Source: Xanthomonas hortorum pv. pelargonii
GTDB lineage: Bacteria; Pseudomonadota; Gammaproteobacteria; Xanthomonadales; Xanthomonadaceae
Length of the DNA: 64,000 bases
Direction: 5' to 3'
Assembly: GCF_024499015.1 (NCBI RefSeq)
Contig: NZ_CP098604.1
Span: 3,286,001-3,350,000 of the forward strand
In this document: positions 55,882 through 64,000 of the stretch, piece by piece
How positions within the stretch are numbered: position 1 is the first letter of the stretch
Layout: every line of letters begins with the position of its first letter
Position numbers and translations under genes: made by a program
The notes under the pieces: model-generated
The model's input: only the letters and a program-made list of their open reading frames with translations
Told to the model about the DNA's origin: nothing
Database searches by the model: none

Positions 55882-55918
55882 AACGCAAAGGCCCGCCGAT
55901 TCGGCGGGCCTTTGCGTT
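55882..55918. terminator. Bidirectional terminator between hslU and the AtpC-like gene
   Basis: A perfect 17-bp stem AACGCAAAGGCCCGCCG / CGGCGGGCCTTTGCGTT with a three-base loop, between convergent genes. Confidence 0.88.
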
Positions 55919-56006
55919 GCGTGCATCGCGCATCGAAATCAGCAGCGCGTGACATGCCTGATTGCAGCGCGCATGCACAAGGCTGCGCGGCTAACGCATG
56001 CCATCG

Positions 56007-56453
56007 CTAGCGAGAAGCCGCATGGCGCAGATTGGCGCTGTAGCGATGCAATAACTCCATGTGCACCTGTGCGTAGGCGGTGTCGGTCAGGCTGGTGGCC
56101 AGTGGCGAGGTGACCGCAGCCCGCGCCGCTTCCGCGCGCGCCTGGTCCAGGTCTTCGCTGCGTGCGGCCAGATCGGCGAGCACGAACACCTTGTCCGGCT
56201 GCACTTCCACGTAGCCACCGCAGACATAGATTTGCAACGGCTCGCCGCTGACCGGGTGGATATGCAGCATGCCTTCGGCCAGGATGGTCAGTAGCGGCGT
56301 GTGCCGCGCCATCACGCCGAAGCGGCCCTCGCTTCCGGGAAGGCTGACCTCGCGCACTTCGCCGCTCCACAACGCACCGCTCAGGCTGACGATGTCCAGC
56401 TGCAGGGAATGCGCAGTGGACGTGTTGGACACCTGTTCGTTGGCCGCTGCCAT
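56007..56453 (-). CDS. Orphan ATP synthase epsilon (AtpC)-like protein
   Basis: A 148-residue protein that aligns with the F1 epsilon subunit over its full length: LQLDIVSLSGALWSGEV, SEGRFGVMARHTPLLTIL, VCGGYVEVQPDKVFVLAD and DLDQARAEAARAA, then a helical C-terminus with YAQVHMELLHRYSANL. No other F-ATPase gene is near; the normal atp operon should lie elsewhere. It is convergent with hslU and alone. It could be a regulatory paralogue or a relic. The ATG at 56453 was chosen over a TTG at 56456. Confidence 0.78.
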   Translation of the reverse strand: MAAANEQVSNTSTAHSLQLDIVSLSGALWSGEVREVSLPGSEGRFGVMARHTPLLTILAEGMLHIHPVSGEPLQIYVCGGYVEVQPDKVFVLADLAARSEDLDQARAEAARAAVTSPLATSLTDTAYAQVHMELLHRYSANLRHAASR

Positions 56454-56620
56454 CAATGATCCATCGGGTAAAACGCGAGCTTAGCGCCCGGCGTGTCAAA
56501 AGACCTGTTGATATCAACTCGGATGAGCGTGTCTAGCGTTGCGCGTGGATGGCACGCGCAACGCGGCGTGCGCTGCGCTTACGCGTGCGGGCAAGCGCTG
56601 TCCAGTCTGCTCAAGCGGCG

Positions 56621-57076
56621 TCAGTCCTCGCCGATGTCTTCGTTCCACACGTCGGGGTTGGCGGAAATATAGCCGCCCAGCAGGTCGATGCATTCCTGGC
56701 TTTGCAGGTCGATGACGTTGACGCCGTGCTCGCGCAGCCAGGACACGCCGCCCTGGAACGTGACCGATTCGCCAACCACCACCGTGCCGATATTGAACTG
56801 GCGTACCAGCCCGCTGCAGTACCAGCACGGCGCCAGCGTGGTGACCATGATGGTGTCCTTGTAGCGGCGCTGGCGGCCGGCCTTGCGGAAGGCATCGGTC
56901 TCGCCGTGCACGGACGGGTCGTTTTCCTGCACGCGGCGGTTGTGACCGCAACCGAGCAGGCGGCCGTCGTTGTGATACAGCGCAGCGCCGATCGGGATGC
57001 CGCCTTCGGCCAGGCCTTGGCGGGCTTCGGCGATGGCGGTGTCGAGCAGGGCGCGGTAGTCGGGGGTGGTGATCAT
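56621..57076 (-). CDS. Nucleoside/cytosine deaminase (yeast Fcy1-like)
   Basis: A 151-residue zinc deaminase of the cytidine deaminase superfamily. Zinc ligands and the catalytic Glu are H58 and E60 (SVHGETDAF) and C84/C87 (APCWYCSG). The C-terminal WNEDIGE ending and VVVGESVTFQGG are strikingly like yeast cytosine deaminase rather than the bacterial amidohydrolase CodA, so the likely reaction is cytosine to uracil. A guanine deaminase is the alternative. The ATG overlaps the elaA stop by four bases (ATGA), indicating translational coupling. Confidence 0.82.
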   Translation of the reverse strand: MITTPDYRALLDTAIAEARQGLAEGGIPIGAALYHNDGRLLGCGHNRRVQENDPSVHGETDAFRKAGRQRRYKDTIMVTTLAPCWYCSGLVRQFNIGTVVVGESVTFQGGVSWLREHGVNVIDLQSQECIDLLGGYISANPDVWNEDIGED

Positions 57077-57579
57077 GCAAGCTCCTGGGTGGCGGCGTCG
57101 GCGCGACGCAGCATGTCGATGTGGGGAATGCCGTCTTCCAGATACACGGCGGAAGATGGCGTAAAACCGTGTGCGGCATAGAACGCTTGCAGGTGCGATT
57201 GCGCACTCAGTTGCACGGCGCTGGTCGGCCAGTGTTGCTGCACCACGCGCAAGCCTTCGCGTAGCAGCGCATGCGCAAAGCCGTGACCACGCTGTGCGGC
57301 GGCAATGACCACCCGGCCAATACTGGGTTCGGGATAACTCACGCCGGGCGGCAACACGCGCAGATACGCGGCCAACACATCGGTATCGGTGCTGCCGAGC
57401 AGATGCAGTACACCTGGCAAGGTGTCCTTTCCATCCAGCTCCGGATACGCGCACTGCTGCTCCACCACAAACACATCCGAGCGCAGCCGCAGCAGCGCAT
57501 ACAGCTGCGTGGTGCTCAGTTGCTCGAAGCGCAGGCATTGCCAGCGCAGTGAGAGCGAATGGGAGGACGAAGACGACAT
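57073..57579 (-). CDS. elaA: ElaA-type GNAT acetyltransferase
   Basis: A 168-residue GCN5-related N-acetyltransferase of the ElaA group. Landmarks are LYALLRLRSDVFVVEQQCAYPELDG near the start (partly quoted as RSDVFVVEQQCAYPELDG), the acetyl-CoA loop RGHGFAHALLREGL, and HLQAFYAAHGFTPSSAVYLEDGIPHIDM at the end (quoted as YLEDGIPHIDM). The substrate is unknown. The ATG at 57579 gives the normal family length. It is the first gene of a two-gene unit with the cytosine deaminase. Confidence 0.85.
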   Translation of the reverse strand: MSSSSSHSLSLRWQCLRFEQLSTTQLYALLRLRSDVFVVEQQCAYPELDGKDTLPGVLHLLGSTDTDVLAAYLRVLPPGVSYPEPSIGRVVIAAAQRGHGFAHALLREGLRVVQQHWPTSAVQLSAQSHLQAFYAAHGFTPSSAVYLEDGIPHIDMLRRADAATQELA

Positions 57580-57607
57580 CACCGCATGATAGCGGCTGCG
57601 TTGGCTT

Positions 57608-58057
57608 AGAGTGGCTAACAAAACGTAGCGAGCGAGCGCCTGTCAGTGAGTGCAGCGGTTTTGTCGGCCGCATCTCGATGGATGCAGTCAAAAGTCCAGA
57701 TCAAACGCTGAGTGGGTCGAATGCGCGGTGCCCTCACCGCTCGCTGGACACGCCGCAAGTACGTCCATGTAGGCTCGGTGGCGGCATCCATGCCGCCACA
57801 CGGTCCCGCAATCGGCGAGGGCACCGCACCAGAGAGTGGATCGGTTGCTTTGTTTAAAACCATGCATAACGACCATCTCGACTGGTCCTTGCCCGCCCAC
57901 CGTCGCGGGACCTTACGCGGCATGGATGCCGCGTAAGAGCTTACAAGGACGTACTTGCAGCGTGTCCCGCGATGGTGGGCGGGCAAGGCCCTGCAGCCAG
58001 GCAGCAGATCAGCCGGCCTGCAGTGGACTGGCGTGAAGTAGTTTTGTTAGCCGCTCT
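57608..58057 (-). repeat. Composite palindromic element, copy 4 (A-linker-B) with terminal inverted repeats
   Basis: The most complete copy, 450 bp. Terminal inverted repeats of 17 bp match at 16 positions: AGAGTGGCTAACAAAAC (57608-57624) and GTTTTGTTAGCCGCTCT (58041-58057). Module A spans about 57723-57830 and module B 57887-57988, with the same outer arms and perfect inner palindrome as the other copies. Module A here carries the inner asymmetric loop typical of module B (CGCAAGTACGTCCATGTAGG), which points to exchange between modules. The right end abuts the stop codon of the HlyD gene. Confidence 0.88.
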
Positions 58058-59145
58058 TAGTCGACTGCGCTGCCGGTGTCGATTGCCACCACCACCGACA
58101 TGCCTGCGCGCAGGCGCGCTGCCAGCGGCTGGCCGGGATCGACGCTGATGCGCAGCGGAATGCGCTGGGCGATCTTGACGAAATTGCCGGTGGCGTTATC
58201 GGCCGGCAACACGCTGAACTCCGAACCGGCGGCCGGGGAAATTTCCTGCACGCGCCCGTGCAGACGCGCATTGTTCAGCGCATCCACGCTGAAGCTGGCG
58301 CGCTGTCCTATGCGGATCTTCGCCATCTGGGTTTCCTTGAAATTGGCCACGATCCACAGCGTGTCCGGCACCAGCGACATCAGCTGCGTGCCATTGGTGA
58401 CGTAGGCGCCCTGGCGCACGCCGAGCTGACCGAGCTGGCCATCGCGCGGGGCAACAATGCGCGTGTTGTCCAGATTGATCTGCGCCAGTTGCACGGCCGC
58501 TTGCGCGTTGGCAACCGCCGCTTGCAGCGCGGCGCGATTGACGGTGACGCTGCGTGCATTTTCTTCGGCGGCCTGCACCGCGGCGCGTGCCTGTGCCACG
58601 CCGGCATCGGCCTGCGCGCGTGCGGCAAATGCGGTGTCGCGATCCTGTTCGGAGACCAATTGCCGGCTGGCCAGTTGCTGCGTGCGTGCGTACGCCGAAC
58701 GGGTGCGATCGCGCTGGGCCTGATTGCTGCTCAGTGCGGCGCGTTGTTCGGCAATCGTCGCATCGGCGCTGTGCCGCTGCTGGTCCCAGTTGGACAGGTT
58801 GGCTTGCGCGGTCTGCACCTGCGCCTTGGCCTGTTCGAGTTGCTGGGCATAGATGCGGTCGTCGATCTTGGCCAGCAACTGGCCGTGCTTGACGTGCGCA
58901 AAGTCCTGCACCGGTACCTGCGTGACATAGCCGCTGACCTGTGGCGCGATCACCGTAATCTGGCCGTGCACCAGCGCGTTCTCGGTGTGCTCGATGGCAC
59001 TGACAAACGGCGGCAGGCGCCATGCATACAGCACCAGCGCAACGCCGAGCAGGGCCAGCCCGCCGAAGCCGATCACGCCACCGATACGGCGACGTCGGCG
59101 GCGCTGCTGTTCGGCAAGGGAAGTAGTGTCTGCAGGTGTATTCAT
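58057..59145 (-). CDS. HlyD/EmrA-family periplasmic adaptor
   Basis: A 362-residue membrane fusion protein. One N-terminal membrane segment (IGFGGLALLGVALVLYAW) is followed by the barrel-sandwich region (QITVIAPQVSGYVTQVPVQD), a long coiled-coil hairpin rich in Ala/Gln (residues about 95-215) and the second half barrel. It links an inner-membrane MFS pump to an outer-membrane channel. The start overlaps the MFS gene stop by four bases. No outer-membrane factor gene is adjacent. Confidence 0.9.
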   Translation of the reverse strand: MNTPADTTSLAEQQRRRRRRIGGVIGFGGLALLGVALVLYAWRLPPFVSAIEHTENALVHGQITVIAPQVSGYVTQVPVQDFAHVKHGQLLAKIDDRIYAQQLEQAKAQVQTAQANLSNWDQQRHSADATIAEQRAALSSNQAQRDRTRSAYARTQQLASRQLVSEQDRDTAFAARAQADAGVAQARAAVQAAEENARSVTVNRAALQAAVANAQAAVQLAQINLDNTRIVAPRDGQLGQLGVRQGAYVTNGTQLMSLVPDTLWIVANFKETQMAKIRIGQRASFSVDALNNARLHGRVQEISPAAGSEFSVLPADNATGNFVKIAQRIPLRISVDPGQPLAARLRAGMSVVVAIDTGSAVD

Positions 59146-60791
59146 GGGCGCACAGTGGAAGCGGAAGAGGTGGGCGACACGGGTGGGCGCACATAACGCC
59201 GCCACACCAGCACGGACAGGATCCATAGCCCGGTGGCGATGGCGATGCAGCCGATCAACAGAAACACGTCGTTATAGGCGAGCACATTGGCTTCGCGTGT
59301 GGCCACGCTGCCCAATGCACGCACGCCTTGGGCCTGGCGCAGCGCCGGGTCGCCGATGCTGCGGCCATACAGGCTTGCATATGCTTGCACGCGCGCGGCC
59401 ACTTGCGGGTCGCTCAACACCAGGTGCTCGACCAACTGACTGGAATGGTATTTCTCCCGCACCACCTGCACCGTGCCGAGCAGTGCGCTGCCGAGCAGGC
59501 CGCCCATGTTCTGCGCCATGCCGAACAGCACCACGAAGCTGATCAGATTGCCGGGTTGCGCAATCACCAGGCCCAGCCCCGCGACCATTGCCGGGCCGAT
59601 GAAGAAGGTGCTGCCAAACGCGAGCAGGAACTGGCTGACGTACATCTGCTCAGGCCGGGTGAGGCTGGTGGCATCGGCATCCATGAAGCAACCGATGCAG
59701 ATCGCGGCCACCGCAATGATCAGATGCTCGGCCACCCGCGCCGGATTGATCAGCCACGCGCTCGCGGCCACGCCCACCACCGCGCCCAACAGCATCAGCG
59801 CGAACAGGGTCTGCAATTGTGTGTTCGCCAGTCCCAGGGTCTGGAAAAAGCCTATCGCGCCAGTGCTTTGTTCGGACAGTACCAGCCGGATCAGCAGAAT
59901 CGCCAGGCCCAGCCGCAGCATGTCGCCGCTTGCCAGCCAGCGCGTGTTGATCATCGGGTTACGGCGGTTGTGCTCGATCCACGCTGCCGTGCACAGCAGC
60001 ACGATGGAGGCGGCAAGCACCACGCCCAGCCACGGCGTACTGGTCCACCACAACAGCCGCCCCAGCGAGAGCACCGCCGCCAGACCGGCCGAACCGGCCG
60101 CGAACAGGCTGAAGGTGAGGAAATCCAGCGGCTCGAACACGCGATAGCGATCGCTCGGCGGCAGCTTGAGCGCCAGCACGCAGGCCAGCGCGAACACCGC
60201 CAGGCCGAATTCGAACAGGTACAGGCCCTGCCACTCGCCAAATTCCAGCAAATCGGTGGAAAACACCCGCGCCAACGGCAATGCGAGTTGGGTGACCCCC
60301 AGCCCGGTCACCACCGCCTTGAGCCGGTACCTGGCTGGAAACGCCTGGATCACGTAATACAGCCCCAGCGAACTGAGCGCCGCGCCCACCAGCCCGTGCG
60401 CAGCACGCACGGTGATGGCCGAGCTCAGGCTGTGCACGAACAGATGCGCGAAGGCGATGGCCGCATACAGCGCCAGGAAGATCTCGGTGAACCGGCGCAG
60501 CCCGAACTGCTGGCGGAACTTCACCAGCAGCAGGTTGGCCGACATGTTGGTCATCACATAGGCGGCAGGCAGCCAGGCCATTTCAGTGGCGTAGGCGCCC
60601 AGCGTGCCTTGCAGATAGGTCAGGTTGGCGGTGACCAGCGCATTGCTCAGCCCACCGGTCAGCGCCACCACCACGCCGACCAGCCCGTACTGGATGCGCC
60701 GCCGGGTGGGGTGCAGGGGCGTGGAGGCCGACCCCGGCAGGGTGGGCTTCTCATGGGGCTGCCAGTCGCGCTGGACGTACTTGTCGCGCAC
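59142..60791 (-). CDS. DHA2-family MFS multidrug transporter (EmrB-like)
   Basis: A 549-residue major facilitator with about 14 membrane segments, so DHA2 type. Landmarks are [26 protein letters not shown] near the start (quoted in part as [12 protein letters not shown]) and the conserved [18 protein letters not shown] stretch late in the protein. It works with the HlyD-type adaptor to export toxic compounds. The start is a GTG at 60791; no ATG fits better. It is divergent from ubiE with an 88-bp gap. No TetR/MarR regulator is adjacent. Confidence 0.87.
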   Translation of the reverse strand: MRDKYVQRDWQPHEKPTLPGSASTPLHPTRRRIQYGLVGVVVALTGGLSNALVTANLTYLQGTLGAYATEMAWLPAAYVMTNMSANLLLVKFRQQFGLRRFTEIFLALYAAIAFAHLFVHSLSSAITVRAAHGLVGAALSSLGLYYVIQAFPARYRLKAVVTGLGVTQLALPLARVFSTDLLEFGEWQGLYLFEFGLAVFALACVLALKLPPSDRYRVFEPLDFLTFSLFAAGSAGLAAVLSLGRLLWWTSTPWLGVVLAASIVLLCTAAWIEHNRRNPMINTRWLASGDMLRLGLAILLIRLVLSEQSTGAIGFFQTLGLANTQLQTLFALMLLGAVVGVAASAWLINPARVAEHLIIAVAAICIGCFMDADATSLTRPEQMYVSQFLLAFGSTFFIGPAMVAGLGLVIAQPGNLISFVVLFGMAQNMGGLLGSALLGTVQVVREKYHSSQLVEHLVLSDPQVAARVQAYASLYGRSIGDPALRQAQGVRALGSVATREANVLAYNDVFLLIGCIAIATGLWILSVLVWRRYVRPPVSPTSSASTVRP

Positions 60792-60879
60792 CGAATGCTC
60801 GCTGGGCCAGTCGCTGAAGAAGACGGCGATTGTGGTCCGGTTGCGGTCATGGCGGCGTCAGCAGTGCGATAATCCACCC

Positions 60880-61641
60880 ATGAGCGAATCTCCCTATACC
60901 TCCGGCACCACCCATTTCGGCTTTCGCGATGTCGCTGCCAAGGACAAGCAGAAGCTGGTCGGCGAAGTCTTCACCTCGGTCGCGCGCAACTACGACCTGA
61001 TGAACGATCTGATGAGTCTGGGCGTGCACCGCGCGTGGAAACGCTACTTCGTGGCGACCGCGCAGGTGAAGCCGGGCGACCGCGTGCTGGATCTGGCCGG
61101 CGGTACCGGCGACATCGCGGTGCTGCTCAAGGAGCGTGTGGGCAATGAGGGCGCGGTGGTACTGGGCGACATCAACGCCGGCATGTTGTCGGTGGGCCGC
61201 GACCGGCTGACCAATCGCGGCCTGGTGGCTGGCTTCGACTACGTGCAATGCAATGCCGAGGCGCTGCCGTTCCCGGATCAAAGCTTCGATCTGGTGACCA
61301 TCTCCTTCGGCCTGCGCAACGTCACCGATAAAGACGCCGCGCTGCGCGAGATGTATCGCGTGTTGAAGGTGGGCGGGCAGGCGCGCGTGCTGGAATTTTC
61401 CGAAGTCACCGCCGAGTGGTTCAAGCCGATCTACGACTTCCACTCGTTCAAGATTTTGCCCAAGTTGGGCCAGCTGTTCGCACGCGATGCCGACAGCTAC
61501 CAGTACCTGGCCGAGAGCATTCGCAAGCATCCGCCGCAGGAATCGCTCAAGGGCATGATGGGCGATGCCGGATTTGCGCGTTGCCACTTCAATAATCTGA
61601 CCGGCGGCATCGTGGCGATCCACTCCGGTTACAAGATCTGA
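60880..61641 (+). CDS. ubiE: Ubiquinone/menaquinone C-methyltransferase UbiE
   Basis: A 253-residue methyltransferase that adds the C-methyl group in quinone synthesis. The UbiE signatures are [21 protein letters not shown] (quoted in part as [14 protein letters not shown]), the SAM loop [12 protein letters not shown], and [24 protein letters not shown] (quoted in part as FGLRNVTDK). The ATG at 60880 is the family start. Confidence 0.94.
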   Translation: MSESPYTSGTTHFGFRDVAAKDKQKLVGEVFTSVARNYDLMNDLMSLGVHRAWKRYFVATAQVKPGDRVLDLAGGTGDIAVLLKERVGNEGAVVLGDINAGMLSVGRDRLTNRGLVAGFDYVQCNAEALPFPDQSFDLVTISFGLRNVTDKDAALREMYRVLKVGGQARVLEFSEVTAEWFKPIYDFHSFKILPKLGQLFARDADSYQYLAESIRKHPPQESLKGMMGDAGFARCHFNNLTGGIVAIHSGYKI

Positions 61642-61843
61642 GAGTGATCCGACGCGTCAATCCCTGAGCGTCCAGTCCGGCGTGTATCGCGCGCCGGACA
61701 CCCCGCAGCACACGGCGCTTGTGTTCGCTTGCCGCGCCATCGCACCTTGCGCGCCTGCGTTTGCCGACAAACTTTTGAGACTCCCGTCGCGTTGGCTCCA
61801 CCAATGGTCGGCGACACTAGGCCACCTTTCGCTGGAGACGTGC

Positions 61844-62734
61844 ATGCGCTTGTACGCAGGGCTGTCGCGCGTGTTTCCTCGCTCCTTCAGCGCCAAACTG
61901 CTGGCGGTGACCTTTGTCGGCATCCATTTGCCGCTGCTGTTGCTGATCGTCTGGCTGGCATCGCAAAGCGAGTTGGGCGGACGCCCGCTGTGGTCGGTGG
62001 TGATCGTGGCATTGCTGGCCACGCTGGCGGGCACCGCGCTGACGCTGTCTGCACTGTATCGCTTGCTCGCGCCACTTCGCATCGCCGCCGACGCGCTGGA
62101 TGCGTACTACGCCGATCAACGCCTGCCCACGCTGCCCGAACATGGCGACGACGAGTTGGGGCGTTTGCTGCGCGGCATCAATCGCAGCCTGCGCGGTATC
62201 GATGCCGGCATGCGCGATCTCAAGAAGCACGCCTTGTTCGATTCGCTGACCGAGGCGTTGAACCGGCGCGGCTGCGAGCAGGCGATGCTGGATTCGGTCA
62301 CCGCCGCGCAGCGCGAAGGCTGGCCGTTCGTGTTGTTCGTGCTGGACATGGACAACCTCAAGACGATCAACGACCGTTTCGGCCATCTGGCCGGTGACCG
62401 CGTGTTGGTGCGGCTGGTGGAATCGGCGTACGGCTGGCTCGGTGCGCAGGACTGGATCGGGCGTTGGGGCGGTGATGAATTTTTAATCGGCGTGCATGCC
62501 GGCGAAGACGAGGCCACGCTCAAACTCAATCAATGGCTGTCGATGCTCGAACGCGACGATGCCGACGAAGCGCCGCTGCATGTCAGCGCCGGCAGCGCGG
62601 TCTGCGAGCAGGGTCTGGATGCCACCGAGTTGTATCGACGCGCCGATGTGGCGATGTACCGCGCCAAGTTCTCCGGCGGTCGGCGCCTGGTGCGCGACGG
62701 GCACGATACCCCGCGCAGTCATCCGGTGACCTGA
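61844..62734 (+). CDS. Membrane-bound GGDEF diguanylate cyclase
   Basis: A 296-residue protein with two N-terminal membrane segments (IHLPLLLLIVWLAS, then VVIVALLATLAGTALTL) separated by a very short loop, a HAMP-like linker (ALYRLLAPLRIAADALDAYY) and a C-terminal GGDEF domain (FDSLTEALNRRG, VLDMDNLKTINDRFGHLAGD, RWGGDEFLIGV). The signature is intact, but no RxxD inhibition site is seen five residues before it. The near absence of a periplasmic domain suggests it senses membrane or cytosolic cues. GGAG lies seven bases before the ATG. Confidence 0.87.
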   Translation: MRLYAGLSRVFPRSFSAKLLAVTFVGIHLPLLLLIVWLASQSELGGRPLWSVVIVALLATLAGTALTLSALYRLLAPLRIAADALDAYYADQRLPTLPEHGDDELGRLLRGINRSLRGIDAGMRDLKKHALFDSLTEALNRRGCEQAMLDSVTAAQREGWPFVLFVLDMDNLKTINDRFGHLAGDRVLVRLVESAYGWLGAQDWIGRWGGDEFLIGVHAGEDEATLKLNQWLSMLERDDADEAPLHVSAGSAVCEQGLDATELYRRADVAMYRAKFSGGRRLVRDGHDTPRSHPVT

Positions 62735-62809
62735 GCCGCCAGCGATGGCACGGGCAGGCAGCGGCCCAGAGCGCTAAAATGCCCGATTCCCCTTGCTGCG
62801 GTGCCGTCG

Positions 62810-64000
62810 ATGCGCTTCCCGTTCCTGTCGCTGTCCCTGGCCGTCTCCATCGCGCTGGCCGGCTGTTCCAACGAGTCCACACCGCCGGCCGCGACCAACG
62901 CGGCACCGGCCGCCACCGCCAAGGCCCCCGTGAAAGCAGACGCCCGCAACCACGACGAAAGCTCCTACGCCCAGCCGCAGCTGGTGGTCATCAAGGATCT
63001 GGCGCTGGACCTGAAGCTGGATTTCGACGCCAAGCAAATCGGCGGCACCGCGACCTACACGCTGGACTGGAAAGACAAGGCCGCCAAGCAGCTGGTGCTG
63101 GACACGCGCGAGCTGAGCATTGCGCAGGTGCAGGCCGACGACGGCAAGGGCGCGCTGGCGCCGCTGCAATTTGCGCTGGCGCCGGCCGACAAGACCTTCG
63201 GCAGCAAGCTCACTATCGAGACGCCGACTCAGCCGTCCAAGATCGTGATCACGTATCACACCGCACCGACCGCCTCGGGCCTGCAGTGGCTGGAGCCGTC
63301 GATGACCGAAGGCAAGCAGCTGCCTTTCATGTTCAGCCAGTCGCAGGCGATCCACGCGCGCAGCTGGGTGCCGTTGCAGGACACCCCGAGCGTGCGCTTC
63401 ACTTATAGCGCGCATGTGACCTCGCGCCCGGACGTGATGGTGCTGATGAGCGCCGACAACGACCCCAAGGCCGCGCGCGATGGCGATTACAGCTTCAAGA
63501 TGCCCGAGCCGATTCCGTCCTATCTGCTGGCGATTGCTGCCGGCGATGTGGTGTTCAAGCCGATTTCCGCACGCTCGGGCGTGTGGGCCGAGCCGGCCAT
63601 GGCCGACAAGGCCGCCAAGGAATTCGAAGACACCGAAAAGATGATCGGTGCCGCCGAAAAACTCTATGGCCCGTATCGCTGGGGCCGTTACGACATGCTG
63701 GTGCTGCCGCCGTCGTTCCCGTTCGGCGGCATGGAAAATCCGCGCCTGACCTTCGCCACGCCCACCGTGATCGTCGGCGACAAGTCGCTGGTGTCGCTGG
63801 TCGCGCACGAACTGGCGCATAGCTGGTCGGGCAACCTGGTGACCAATGCCAGCTGGAAGGACATCTGGCTCAACGAAGGCTTCACCACCTACGTGCAGGC
63901 GCGCATCACCGAGGCGTTGTACGGCGCGGAGATGGCCGAGATGGAACGCGAGATCGACCAGGGCGATCTGCTGGCCGAAGTAAAGGACATGGCGCCGGCC
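62810..64000 (+). CDS. M1 family aminopeptidase lipoprotein (LTA4H-like), partial
   Basis: The first 397 codons of a gene that runs off the window. A signal peptide with lipobox ALAGC (C19) indicates an outer-membrane or periplasmic lipoprotein. The M1 gluzincin features are the exopeptidase motif PFGGMENPRLTFATPT, the zinc site HELAH (H333, E334, H337) and E356 in WLNEGFTTYVQ. The pattern is closest to the leukotriene A4 hydrolase-like branch. It removes N-terminal residues from peptides. The start at 62810 was chosen because the signal peptide begins there. Confidence 0.9.
   Translation, partial: MRFPFLSLSLAVSIALAGCSNESTPPAATNAAPAATAKAPVKADARNHDESSYAQPQLVVIKDLALDLKLDFDAKQIGGTATYTLDWKDKAAKQLVLDTRELSIAQVQADDGKGALAPLQFALAPADKTFGSKLTIETPTQPSKIVITYHTAPTASGLQWLEPSMTEGKQLPFMFSQSQAIHARSWVPLQDTPSVRFTYSAHVTSRPDVMVLMSADNDPKAARDGDYSFKMPEPIPSYLLAIAAGDVVFKPISARSGVWAEPAMADKAAKEFEDTEKMIGAAEKLYGPYRWGRYDMLVLPPSFPFGGMENPRLTFATPTVIVGDKSLVSLVAHELAHSWSGNLVTNASWKDIWLNEGFTTYVQARITEALYGAEMAEMEREIDQGDLLAEVKDMAPA

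Noticed and set aside
57608-58057. Insertion sequence with transposase
   Set aside because: Terminal inverted repeats are present, but the 450 bp between them encode no transposase.

Overview
This 64 kb window looks like chromosomal DNA of a plant-associated Xanthomonas species. It is GC-rich, and its gene set is typical of that group: an EngXCA-type cellulase, a GH5-like/expansin fusion close to the expansins of other xylem or plant colonisers, OpgH (the HrpM glucosyltransferase), many GGDEF proteins, an algZ-algR-hemC block, and an lptM-dapF-DUF484-xerC-hslV-hslU run. The species cannot be fixed from the sequence alone. No tRNA, rRNA, CRISPR array, transposase or phage gene was seen.

Layout. 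1-10 kb: an exported hypothetical protein, a methyltransferase, an EamA exporter, a PheC-type periplasmic dehydratase, a small acidic protein, the GH5-like/expansin fusion, the CycA permease, a CorA transporter and an AIM24-family protein. 9.7-15.9 kb: a GH43 arabinanase, periplasmic trehalase, a DUF72 protein, a frameshifted Nei-type glycosylase and a proline-rich membrane-anchored protein. 15.9-27 kb: a repeat-rich gap, a GAF protein with a degenerate GGDEF domain, an M16 zinc protease, a GAF-PAS-GGDEF protein, a second repeat-rich gap and a chemoreceptor. 27-33.4 kb: EngXCA cellulase with a frameshift before its cellulose-binding module, a SulP transporter, a diguanylate cyclase and an exported M28 peptidase. 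33.4-43 kb: a repeat gap, opgH, an esterase, algZ-algR-hemC, a YdiY-like outer-membrane protein, a WYL regulator and a lipocalin. 43-50 kb: two exported S9 oligopeptidases flank an aminotransferase. 50-56 kb: a DUF454 protein, then lptM-dapF-DUF484-xerC and hslV-hslU. 56-64 kb: an orphan AtpC-like protein, elaA with a yeast-type cytosine deaminase, an MFS/HlyD efflux pair, ubiE, a membrane GGDEF protein and the start of an M1 aminopeptidase lipoprotein.

Themes. Plant cell-wall attack or loosening recurs (two GH5 proteins, expansin, arabinanase and a possible pectate-lyase remnant). There are several exported peptidases and four proteins related to cyclic-di-GMP signalling. Housekeeping operons are interleaved with these.

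The most unusual non-coding structure is a dispersed composite palindromic element present four times (around 15.9, 24.2, 33.5 and 57.7 kb). Each copy has two modules of about 100 bp, each a long stem enclosing a perfect inner palindrome, joined by a linker. The best copy is bounded by 17-bp terminal inverted repeats. The most interesting proteins are the GH5-like/expansin fusion that has lost both catalytic glutamates, and the orphan ATP synthase epsilon-like protein. Two genes (nei-like and engXCA) carry apparent frameshifts in repetitive tracts, which may be real or may be sequencing errors.
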